DNA from: a bacterium
Lineage (GTDB): Bacteria > Patescibacteriota > Saccharimonadia > Saccharimonadales > UBA4665
Length of the DNA stretch: 45,083 nt
Assembly (NCBI GenBank): GCA_021833065.1
Contig: JAKBGO010000004.1
Coordinates: 1 to 45,083, forward strand
Direction: 5' to 3'
The position numbers were made by a program, and so were the translations under genes. Under the pieces are notes generated by a model. It was not told the DNA's origin, ran no database searches, and saw only the letters and a list, made by a program, of their open reading frames with translations. Numbering within the stretch: the stretch's first letter is position 1; the number at the start of each line of letters is the position of its first letter. Positions 23,541 through 30,845 of this stretch are shown here, one piece after another.

Positions 23541-25154
23541 ATGCTACAAGTAGAGAATGTAGGATATGAAATCGAAGGACATCGCATATTTCAAGACGTC
23601 ACATTTGCAATAAACAAAGGTGATAAGATTGGTTTAGTCGGCCCCAATGGTGCCGGTAAAACTACATTGCTTGAGATAATTGCTGGTCATATTCAACCTA
23701 CGGAAGGTAGCGTTATCAGAGGAGATTATGAAGTCGGGATTCTTCCTCAGGATTTAACTCAATGGCTAGGAAGAACCGTATACGAATTCGTGGAAGAGGT
23801 TACCGGAGTTACCCAGGTAAGGACTGATTATGAAGAAAGTTGCGCAAAAATTGAAACGGATTCAAGTAGCAAGAACTTAGAAGAATATGAATACGCTTTA
23901 GAAAAATACAATAAATACAATGTAGCAAATTTCGACAATACACTTGAACGAGCCCTTGCCTTGGCTGGAATTAAAAATATTGACGTACATCACGACTTAG
24001 ATTTATTTTCAGGTGGTCAAAAAACTCGTATTGCACTAGCAGCATTGTTTGCAGCTAATTATGATGTTGTACTGCTTGATGAACCGACAAATAACTTAGA
24101 TGATCAGGGAATAGTTATACTTGAGAAATTTATCAAAAACTCACGTTCAGCGTTTACAATGATTTCTCATGATCGACGTTTTTTAAGAAATGCTTCGTCT
24201 CGTATCATAGAACTCTTAGGAGGAGAAAAAGGAATTAATCAATATGGTCTTGGTTATGATGAATACGTTATTAGTCGAGAAAAAGAACGGGAAGCTTCGG
24301 CTAAAAGATACGACCAATATGAAACCGAAAGAAAAAGACTTCGAAAAGCTGCTATAAAAGCTAGCGGTCGCTCTGATTCAGCCTCAGGGCAGCGTTCCCG
24401 ATCGGATAATGATAAATTAAGTTCTAATTTTAGGGGCGAAAAAGCTGCATCAAGACACGCCCGTCAAGCCCAAGGAATTATATCTAGGTTAGAAAGGTTA
24501 GAACCCCCTGAGAGACCTGAAGATGAAATAGCTTTGCTTTTTTCGCTGAATGAAGTTGATCGAAAAAAAGTTAGACTCCTAACGGTTGACAGTTTGACTG
24601 TGAAATATGAAAACAGCGATAGAGTATTTGGTCCTCTTTCTTTAAATATAGTAAGCGGTGATAGAGTATCCATAACTGGAAACAATGGAGTAGGTAAAAC
24701 TACTCTACTAAAAGCAATCGTTGGAGAACAACCTATTTATAGCGGTTTTATAAAATTGGGAACGGAAACAGAGCTAATATACATGGATCAGCGTCAATCA
24801 GTTCCATTGCCAAACAGTAACGCAATCGAAAACCTTAGGAACCTTTCGCCAAGTATTGACCTCCATGAAGCGATTCGACTACTTATTCGATTTAATCTAA
24901 ATAGAGAAGTTATAGATACCGTACCAGCATATCAATTAAGTGGCGGTGAAAGAGCAAAAATAATTCTTGCATCCATGGCAGCAAACAAGGCAAACCTTTT
25001 GGTCATGGATGAACCAACAAATAATTTAGATATACCTACGATTGAAGGACTTGAAACTGCACTTAGAGGTTATAGAGGGAGCATTATAGTGGTTTCTCAT
25101 GATAGAGATTTTTTAAAAAACCTCAATATTAATCACAAAATACACATAAATTAA
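23541..25154 (+). CDS. ABC-F family ATP-binding protein
   Basis: This is a 537-aa soluble protein with two ABC ATPase domains and no membrane segment, the ABC-F class that acts on the ribosome in translation or antibiotic protection. NBD1 has Walker A GPNGAGKTT, signature FSGGQ and Walker B VVLLDEPTNNLD. The linker (about residues 245-325) is long, charged and rich in Lys, Arg and Ser. NBD2 has GNNGVGKTT, LSGGERAKI and LLVMDEPTNNLD. Both ATP sites look active. The length matches ABC-F proteins. It has its own leaderless promoter. Near a biosynthetic locus it could be a self-protection factor, but it may equally be a translation factor such as an EttA relative. Confidence 0.93.
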   Translation: MLQVENVGYEIEGHRIFQDVTFAINKGDKIGLVGPNGAGKTTLLEIIAGHIQPTEGSVIRGDYEVGILPQDLTQWLGRTVYEFVEEVTGVTQVRTDYEESCAKIETDSSSKNLEEYEYALEKYNKYNVANFDNTLERALALAGIKNIDVHHDLDLFSGGQKTRIALAALFAANYDVVLLDEPTNNLDDQGIVILEKFIKNSRSAFTMISHDRRFLRNASSRIIELLGGEKGINQYGLGYDEYVISREKEREASAKRYDQYETERKRLRKAAIKASGRSDSASGQRSRSDNDKLSSNFRGEKAASRHARQAQGIISRLERLEPPERPEDEIALLFSLNEVDRKKVRLLTVDSLTVKYENSDRVFGPLSLNIVSGDRVSITGNNGVGKTTLLKAIVGEQPIYSGFIKLGTETELIYMDQRQSVPLPNSNAIENLRNLSPSIDLHEAIRLLIRFNLNREVIDTVPAYQLSGGERAKIILASMAANKANLLVMDEPTNNLDIPTIEGLETALRGYRGSIIVVSHDRDFLKNLNINHKIHIN

Positions 25155-25244
25155 GTTATCCTATTGACTTTAGGTATATAATCGAATCAAGTACTGATGT
25201 GGTACGTTAAATAATTTAAATGTGTGATATATAGGAGGGGTACT

Positions 25245-25832
25245 ATGGGAGGAATAAATTGTAATATTCCACAGCCACCGAGTAATATAAAAATTAAAGA
25301 TTCTAAAGAATTCTACGATTCATACACAAATAATTTAGCAAATTACAGTAAAGCACTATTTCAAGGCATTGCAGATTTTTATAATTCTAATGTTCAAATA
25401 GAAATTGCCGTCTTAAGTAATGATAAAAACATCGATAATGCTCTTCAATCAATGCTAAAATGCGAGAAGAACTTCATATTAGCCCAATCGTTTCTTGGGA
25501 GCGTCTCGTCGATATGGAATCTGATTTCATTTGAACAAATTGATTTTGACAATCAGCTGGAAAATTTAGGTTTGGTTTTGCAATCATTGCCAAAGTCTAT
25601 CTCAGCAATAAAATCAATTATTGAATCCGATTCCGAATCAGTTCAGTCATATATATGGAGTAGATCCTACATAACAAAAGCGTTTACAGAAGTTGCCTCA
25701 AAGATTAATGATGCGTCTGATTGGCAGATTCATTTTGCCGAGGAGACAACTAAAATTAATTTATATAGCATAACTCAAGATATTGAAACTAATGTCAGTC
25801 AAAATTTAGCAAAATCATCTTTATCTATTTAA
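25245..25832 (+). CDS. Unrecognised helical protein upstream of YcaO-like gene
   Basis: This is a 195-aa protein that I do not recognise. The start ATG 25245 has a strong AGGAGG 6 nt upstream; the track start 25224 precedes this site. The sequence begins MGGINCNIPQPPSNIKIKDS and is then almost entirely helical and acidic, without membrane segments, catalytic motifs or cysteine clusters beyond Cys6 and one internal Cys. It lies 34 nt before the YcaO-like gene on the same strand and is likely co-expressed with it. One of the few genes here with a textbook Shine-Dalgarno, suggesting it needs high expression. It could be a partner or substrate of the YcaO-like protein, but nothing in the sequence proves this. 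Confidence 0.6.
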   Translation: MGGINCNIPQPPSNIKIKDSKEFYDSYTNNLANYSKALFQGIADFYNSNVQIEIAVLSNDKNIDNALQSMLKCEKNFILAQSFLGSVSSIWNLISFEQIDFDNQLENLGLVLQSLPKSISAIKSIIESDSESVQSYIWSRSYITKAFTEVASKINDASDWQIHFAEETTKINLYSITQDIETNVSQNLAKSSLSI

Positions 25833-25866
25833 AACTAAAGTATCCTAAGCATACTTAATACTTAAG

Positions 25867-26688
25867 ATGAAGTACATGAAAGTTGATACTCCTGCTATTG
25901 GTGTAGTTACGCTTCGATTGAATACGGATGAAAATTCATTTATGCCCGCAGCAACTGGTTTATCTGGAGATAAACTAGTCGAGTTAAGGGCGTCAATGGA
26001 AAAATTAGAAATTGAAGCTTCTGTAGATACAAAGCCGGGCTACATTTCTCGAGCAGCTGGTCCGAAAAAGAGTATGGCAATAAAAAATGCTAGATATGAG
26101 GCTATCGAAAGAATGTCTCTATCGTGTTGGTGGTCTATGGGTAAATCGACTCGTTGGAAAGTTAATACGAAAATTACCAAAAGACTTTTGAGAACTTATT
26201 TTCCTAGTGAAGATTTTCAACTTAATATTGGTTTTGTAGAACCTGTTTGTGGCACTGGTTATGTGGCCGTATCTTTACTACAAAATACAAAACTATTTCC
26301 TTATGCTGTGCTGGGGAGTTGCTACTCAAGTAGTCCAAAATCTGCTATGAAAAAAGCATTTTTTGAGTCTATCCAATCTTGGTGTGCAACAAATTGGTTG
26401 CGTAAAAACAACAAAAAACTAATGCCTTACTGGGATTTAGGTGAAATTCGTAGACGATCAGTAGAAATTTTATCCTCACCAGATCTAGATTTTGAAAATG
26501 AAACGAATTTTGATAATCAAAAATTACTTGAATTCATACCGATAAAAAATATTCAGGTTAAACCCCATTCAGGAAAATACGTGGCATGGGTTTATCTAGA
26601 TAAATCTATAGATTTGAATTTTGAAATAACAAAGTTAGTAAAAAGAAAAAAAGAGACTACCAAAATTTTTTCGGAATATAATTATTAA
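25867..26688 (+). CDS. Short YcaO-like protein
   Basis: This is a 273-aa protein with two blocks resembling the YcaO ATP-binding core. The first is KNARYEAIERMS (the SxxxExxER region). The second is VLGSCYSSSPKSAMKKAFFE followed by SIQSW, like the Gly-rich segment and helix ending in AxxExxQ. YcaO enzymes activate peptide amide bonds with ATP to make azolines, thioamides or amidines. This one is shorter than the usual ~400 aa or more and lacks the C-terminal PxPxP, so activity may be altered or it may be an inactive relative. No TfuA, dehydrogenase or precursor peptide with a Cys/Ser-rich core is visible nearby. An alternative start is ATG 25876. An inverted repeat AAGTAT...ATACTT lies just upstream. 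Confidence 0.5.
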   Translation: MKYMKVDTPAIGVVTLRLNTDENSFMPAATGLSGDKLVELRASMEKLEIEASVDTKPGYISRAAGPKKSMAIKNARYEAIERMSLSCWWSMGKSTRWKVNTKITKRLLRTYFPSEDFQLNIGFVEPVCGTGYVAVSLLQNTKLFPYAVLGSCYSSSPKSAMKKAFFESIQSWCATNWLRKNNKKLMPYWDLGEIRRRSVEILSSPDLDFENETNFDNQKLLEFIPIKNIQVKPHSGKYVAWVYLDKSIDLNFEITKLVKRKKETTKIFSEYNY

Positions 26689-26720
26689 ACAACTTATTGT
26701 CTATATAAAATAAATTAGTT

Positions 26721-26785
26721 ATCTACTTTATATCAATTAACATATTTTCATTTAGGATTATATTAAGGAACTTCTCGTCGAGCCA
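26721..26785 (-). repeat. Punctuating degenerate repeat, copy C
   Basis: The minus strand reads WLDEKFLNIILNENMLIDIK followed by a stop. It is the copy closest to the presumed consensus over its length. It lies between the YcaO-like gene and the PQ-loop gene, without a GtrA gene next to it. Confidence 0.6.
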
Positions 26786-26864
26786 AAATTCTTATGCTTA
26801 AATGACTTCTGTTAATAGTGATATCTTTATTACGTTTCGTTCATTCCAATGTTAAGCTAAGTGA

Positions 26865-27455
26865 GTGATAACAAAAACAATAATTGAAAACGTACTAATT
26901 ATTTCTGCTGAGGGATTCTGGCTGGTATCCAATTATTCTCAGCTACAGAAACTCATAAAGACCCGCAAACTTAAGGGTTTGTACGCCCCGAACCAGGTAC
27001 TGAATGCAGCAGGAAACATAGCATGGGCAACATATTTCTTTTCTCGACATTTGTACGTACCATTCATCACCAACCTAACCATGATGCTTATCACATTGAC
27101 TACTTTGTTTTATCTTCTTGGGAATAAAAAACAATTTACGAAGGGAATTATTGCCATCGCAGTCATAGGGCCACTAACAAGTTATCTTCTAGTTGCATAT
27201 CCATCTATGTCAGGCTGGGTCGGTGTTGTCTACAACGCAATTGCTTCCACACCTTGGTTCGTACACGTTCTTCGCACAAAACGAGTGAGTGGTATTTCCG
27301 AACGTTCAATTTATTTTTCATTATCCGCAATGCTCACAACACTATCATATGGAATACTTATTTCTTCGATACCTCTTATCACAGGTTGTGTAATAGGATT
27401 GACATTCAATTTGATAATAATGCGCTACTATTATCACTATCGATTGCATGATTGA
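26865..27455 (+). CDS. PQ-loop repeat (SWEET/MtN3-like) membrane protein
   Basis: This is a 196-aa polytopic membrane protein with about six to seven hydrophobic segments and two PQ-loop-like units. The first is NYSQLQKLIKTRKLKGL, the second STPWFVHVLRTKRVSGIS. Each is followed by a helix with conserved small residues and Asn or Ser. This is the arrangement of SWEET/SemiSWEET sugar carriers and cystinosin-like transporters. The strict PQ pair is SQ in the first repeat and TP in the second, so substrate specificity is uncertain. The start is GTG 26865. It stands alone between punctuating repeat C and an alpha/beta-hydrolase fragment. Confidence 0.7.
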   Translation: MITKTIIENVLIISAEGFWLVSNYSQLQKLIKTRKLKGLYAPNQVLNAAGNIAWATYFFSRHLYVPFITNLTMMLITLTTLFYLLGNKKQFTKGIIAIAVIGPLTSYLLVAYPSMSGWVGVVYNAIASTPWFVHVLRTKRVSGISERSIYFSLSAMLTTLSYGILISSIPLITGCVIGLTFNLIIMRYYYHYRLHD

Positions 27456-27545
27456 TCAGGAAATACGTTTCAGAAGTTACAGATTCGTCCACTAGTAGGA
27501 GCCAAGCATAAGCACTTTGAAATAGGCACTTTATTATTTTGTTAA

Positions 27546-27719
27546 TATAAATATGTCACTAGATTTCTTATTCTGCACGGTACTGGCGGTTTACCAGACT
27601 CTAATTGGTTTACTTGGCTAAAGGACATACTAGTAAGCAGAGGATACGAAGTATGGCTTCCTCAACTCCCAAACTCAGAGAAACCAAATACAGAAACATA
27701 TACTAAATTCTTGTTATAA
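27546..27719 (+). pseudogene. N-terminal fragment of an RBBP9/YdeN-like serine hydrolase
   Basis: The frame has no usable start codon and encodes TRFLILHGTGGLPDSNWFTW, then LKDILVSRGYEVWLPQLPNS, ending KFLL at TAA 27717-27719. This is the typical N-terminus (HGTGG, DSNWFTWL) of RBBP9/YdeN-type alpha/beta hydrolases, which are ~180 aa; two thirds of the gene is gone. The stop overlaps the TATAAT box of the next Nudix gene, so the promoter of that gene was created from, or fused to, the broken end. Confidence 0.75.
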
Positions 27720-27727
27720 TTACACAG

Positions 27728-28129
27728 ATGAAAGAAGTCGCAAAACTAATTCTAAGAGATCAAAATGGTCTCTATTTATTGCTCTACAGAAACGACCATC
27801 CTGCTTTTGGTCAAGACCCCGATTTACCCGGAGGAACAATAGAAGAGGGCGAAGATCCAATCAAGGCGCTAATACGCGAAGTAAAAGAAGAAATCGGGAT
27901 TACACTTAACAGCAAATCCATAAAAAAACTTCATGAAAGTAACGAATACGATAAGGGAAATATTTATTACTTATACGAAGCAATGCATAAAGAAACACCC
28001 GTCATTACTATAAGCTGGGAACATAGTAGGTACAGTTGGTTAAGTCTTAGCGATTTCGCTGCCATAACCAACACGGCTATCGATAGATACATGCATATGG
28101 TGCACGACTATTTAGCACAAAAACAATAA
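27728..28129 (+). CDS. Nudix hydrolase
   Basis: This is a 133-aa Nudix enzyme. The box GGTIEEGEDPIKALIREVKE followed by EIGI is complete. An N-terminal strand MKEVAKLILRDQNGLYLLLY and DLPGG fit a nucleotide or nucleoside-diphosphate hydrolase. The start ATG 27728 is 7 nt after TATAAT (27715-27720), a leaderless gene. It is one of three Nudix genes within 8 kb. Substrate cannot be deduced; candidates range from oxidised nucleotides to NDP-sugars. Confidence 0.92.
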   Translation: MKEVAKLILRDQNGLYLLLYRNDHPAFGQDPDLPGGTIEEGEDPIKALIREVKEEIGITLNSKSIKKLHESNEYDKGNIYYLYEAMHKETPVITISWEHSRYSWLSLSDFAAITNTAIDRYMHMVHDYLAQKQ

Positions 28130-28191
28130 AAATAATAATAACCAATCATTATCTGTACTTCAAAAAAAATATTCTTTGATACTATAGAATC

Positions 28192-28881
28192 ATGAGGTCA
28201 GTTGGAGTAATTGGAGGTTTAGGTCCGGAAACAACAGCCGAGTTTTACTTGGAAGTGATTTTTGGATGCCAAAAAATAGATGATAGTGAGAGACCTTTGA
28301 TTGTAATATCTAGCGTTCCTTTAATTACCGAAATTGAACGCGAACTTATTGCCACGAATAAAGGTAAAGAACGTTACATACCTTTTTTGATTAGCGAAGC
28401 TAAAAGATTAGAAAAATCTGGGGTAGATTTTCTTGTCATGCCTTGTAATTCTTTGCATGTTTTTATTGAAGAGATAAGAAATTCGGTCAAGATTCCCGTC
28501 CTTAGTATTGTAGACGAAACAATAGCCTATCTGAAAAAAAATAAATTTCAAGAGATTGGTCTTATTTCAACTTCGGCGACTGTTGAAAACAAAGTCTATG
28601 AAAATGCCTTAGCAAAAAACAATATAAAGTTCATCGCCCCAAACGGACTGCAACGTGCAAAAATTAATAAAATTATCCAGCGATTGATTGAAGGACAGCA
28701 TCTAAACAGCGATAGAAACATAATTGAGTCTGTTGTTAAGGATATGGTTGATTTAAAAGTTAACTGTGTCGCTTTGGCATGTACGGATTTACAACTGTTA
28801 CTTCCAAGTAGCAGTGAAGTAAATATTTTTGACACTATGAAAATACTTGCCGATGCAACTATCCGTGAAATATTTGCATGA
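28192..28881 (+). CDS. Aspartate/glutamate racemase family protein
   Basis: This is a 229-aa PLP-independent racemase of the Asp/Glu/hydantoin superfamily. It begins with VGVIGGLGPETTAEFY and contains MPCNSLHVF with the first catalytic Cys, LSIVDET, and ALACTDLQLLL with the second Cys, so both acid/base thiols are present. The length is usual for aspartate racemases. These enzymes provide D-amino acids for the cell wall or for secondary metabolites. The start ATG lies 6 nt after TACTAT, with no Shine-Dalgarno. It is followed by the convergent GtrA copy 2. Confidence 0.9.
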   Translation: MRSVGVIGGLGPETTAEFYLEVIFGCQKIDDSERPLIVISSVPLITEIERELIATNKGKERYIPFLISEAKRLEKSGVDFLVMPCNSLHVFIEEIRNSVKIPVLSIVDETIAYLKKNKFQEIGLISTSATVENKVYENALAKNNIKFIAPNGLQRAKINKIIQRLIEGQHLNSDRNIIESVVKDMVDLKVNCVALACTDLQLLLPSSSEVNIFDTMKILADATIREIFA

Positions 28882-28922
28882 TCAATCTAATATTTATCTA
28901 TCATTGATGGTATAGATTTTAA

Positions 28923-29339
28923 TTAAGTATCTTTTTTTTCTGGAAAGACCCAATATTTGTACCAGAGCCAACTCCAAAAAGTAAAAAATATTCCGGATAT
29001 AAAGAGACCAATGTAGGGTGATATACCGATTTTTTTAAGTCCATAAATCATCAGATAATCAATAATAAAACCGATACTTTCAATAAATACATATCTTCCA
29101 GCGTGTCTCATCTCGCTTAAATGGATATGATCTGAAAATGCCCATAGTCTTTGTATAACATAATTCGAACTCCACCCAATAACATCACCGAAAATCTTTG
29201 ACGGAAACCATCCCCAGTGAAACAAGCTATAACCAACAGCAAATAGTCCGTATCCAACCCAGAAGTATATGCTTCCGCCAACCAAATATTTCAAAAATCG
29301 TTTAATATCTTTGTGTTTTAATAATGACTTAGTGGGCAT
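28923..29339 (-). CDS. GtrA-family membrane protein, copy 2
   Basis: This is a 138-aa GtrA-family membrane protein, about 95% identical to copy 1 at 22916-23335. Differences include Phe3Thr, Thr12Ile, Leu46Pro, Thr58Ser, Gln71His, Leu93Ile and Glu102Lys, plus the last residues. The DNA similarity continues beyond the gene on both sides: the 3' side shares ATCTATCAT..GATG.TATAGATT and the 5' side shares CAATATACTATATACTACTT-like sequence and then the punctuating repeat. This shows duplication of a segment of at least ~550 bp. Both copies are open and conservative in their changes, so both are probably functional. Confidence 0.92.
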   Translation of the reverse strand: MPTKSLLKHKDIKRFLKYLVGGSIYFWVGYGLFAVGYSLFHWGWFPSKIFGDVIGWSSNYVIQRLWAFSDHIHLSEMRHAGRYVFIESIGFIIDYLMIYGLKKIGISPYIGLFISGIFFTFWSWLWYKYWVFPEKKDT

Positions 29340-29373
29340 TCAATATACTATATACTACTTATGGCAATATCTT

Positions 29374-29456
29374 TATCTACTAGATTTATCATCTTTTTAA
29401 ATCTAAGAATATATCTCATCTGAAGATTATGAAAATGAACTATTTATCGAGCCAAT
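29374..29456 (-). repeat. Punctuating degenerate repeat, copy D
   Basis: The minus strand reads WLDK, stop, FIFIIFR, stop, DIFLDLKR, stop, still recognisable against copies A-C but with two in-frame stops. It lies ~35 nt upstream of GtrA copy 2, as copy B does for copy 1. It is the most decayed copy. Confidence 0.55.
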
Positions 29457-29523
29457 AAGATTAGAATTAAAAGCATCCTTCTGAATTCTTTTTGTTTTAC
29501 TTCTAATTTCGTATTATTAATAT

Positions 29524-29961
29524 ATGATCGACGAAGACTCTATAAGACAAAAAGCAATTGAGGATGGAGTAACACACTTTGCTACTGGAATTGCTGTCTT
29601 TAAAGATGGAAAACTACTCGTCGTACGTCGTGTAGCACATGATGACTTTCTAGCGGGTGAATGGGAACTACCAGGCGGTGGTGTCGATGCAGGAGAAACT
29701 ATAGAGCAGGGCGCTGTACGAGAATTAAAAGAAGAGACTAATCTGGTTACTGAAAAGATTCTAGGAACATTTGAAAGTTTTGATTACTCTACACCTAAAA
29801 AACACAAAGTACGCCAAATCAACTTTAGAGTAACTACCGAACCTGGCGAAATAGCCTTAACCGAGCACGATGCATTCAAATGGATTACCGCTGATGAGAT
29901 TTCAAGCTTGAAAACCAATCCCGTTATGCAGAATTGTCTAGAAAATGCCTTTAGTAGTTAA
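29524..29961 (+). CDS. Nudix hydrolase
   Basis: This is a 145-aa Nudix enzyme with complete box GGGVDAGETIEQGAVRELKE followed by ETNL, preceded by VFKDGKLLVVRR and GEWELPGG. It resembles the general ADP-ribose/8-oxo-dGTP-type Nudix proteins rather than a defined subfamily. The start ATG 29524 lies 6 nt after TATTAT, with no Shine-Dalgarno. A good rho-independent terminator is found at 30088, about 130 nt after the stop. Function within the turnover zone is not clear. Confidence 0.92.
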   Translation: MIDEDSIRQKAIEDGVTHFATGIAVFKDGKLLVVRRVAHDDFLAGEWELPGGGVDAGETIEQGAVRELKEETNLVTEKILGTFESFDYSTPKKHKVRQINFRVTTEPGEIALTEHDAFKWITADEISSLKTNPVMQNCLENAFSS

Positions 29962-30087
29962 TGAAAAACAATTAAATATCATTAGTTTTATATTTATCAA
30001 AAACAATATTTACTGTCCACAAATTGTCTACTAGTGTGCGCAATGACATATTTATAAATTACTTTATTTTAGAATAGGGCGCAATAA

Positions 30088-30116
30088 AACTTTGCGATTC
30101 ACCAAAGTTGTTTTTT
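30088..30116 (+). terminator. Rho-independent terminator
   Basis: AACTTTG (30088-30094) pairs with CAAAGTT (30103-30109) over an 8-nt loop, followed by G and six T. It ends the Nudix transcript before the promoter of the HhH-GPD-like gene. Confidence 0.7.
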
Positions 30117-30120
30117 ATTA

Positions 30121-30149
30121 TTGACCAATACGAAATGAATATTTAATAT
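30121..30149 (+). promoter_or_regulatory. Promoter of the HhH-GPD-like gene
   Basis: TTGACC (30121-30126), 17-nt spacer, TAATAT (30144-30149), then 7 nt to the ATG at 30157. This is one of the cleanest leaderless promoters in the window. Confidence 0.6.
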
Positions 30150-30156
30150 GTGATTA

Positions 30157-30759
30157 ATGGAAGAAGAAAAACTAGCAGCTTATATAGAATCTCTTCATGG
30201 ATTTAAATATAGTCAGGAAATCGATAGGTACGATCATATGGGTGCCGTTGTCGTTGACGGAATATTACAGGCAGGTCTTAATTACTACACAACCGTAAAA
30301 CCAAGAGTTGACTTAATTCTTCAAAAATACGGTGATAAAAAAACAACTAACGATTTTATTGAAATATGTGACGAGGTTGGAATAAATGCTCTTATAAACT
30401 TTAAAGGTAAAAGACCTAACTGGATTGTGGGTCTTTTAGGTTATTTGCAAGAAAACAACATTCAGACTACTGACGAATTAAGAATTTGGCTGAAAGAATC
30501 GGAAAATAAAAAAAGGTTTAAAAAATTAGACGGAATAAAGGACAAGACGGCGAACTATTTTCAAATACTGACTGGCGACGACGATGCAGTAAAAATAGAC
30601 GTGCATTTAAAAAGATTCCTTGAATCGGCGGGTTATTCAGCTGTAGCTAACAACGACGAACAATCTATAGATCTTATAAGAAAAACAGCAAAAATACTAC
30701 AGATTACTCCAGCCATACTTGATCACAGTATCTGGACCTATCAGTCAAATAAAAAATAG
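30157..30759 (+). CDS. HhH-GPD-like (DNA glycosylase fold) protein
   Basis: This is a 200-aa helical protein. The segment KKLDGIKDKTANYFQIL looks like a helix-hairpin-helix (LxGIxxKTA). It is followed ~20 residues later by AVKIDVHLKRFLESAG, the place where Nth/MutY-type glycosylases carry the catalytic Asp in PxDTHVxR. IWTYQSNK at the end would follow the last helix. There is no iron-sulphur cysteine cluster. It could be a base-excision glycosylase of reduced form or a catalytically different relative. The N-terminal half (ESLHGFKYSQEIDRYDHMGA) is not familiar. Confidence 0.65.
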   Translation: MEEEKLAAYIESLHGFKYSQEIDRYDHMGAVVVDGILQAGLNYYTTVKPRVDLILQKYGDKKTTNDFIEICDEVGINALINFKGKRPNWIVGLLGYLQENNIQTTDELRIWLKESENKKRFKKLDGIKDKTANYFQILTGDDDAVKIDVHLKRFLESAGYSAVANNDEQSIDLIRKTAKILQITPAILDHSIWTYQSNKK

Positions 30760-30845
30760 CAATTTCCGCAAAAGGAGACCAAATCTATAGAAGAACAAAA
30801 ATCAGCAGCAGCCCGGCATCTACAAGGATGTTATACTAGACTAAT

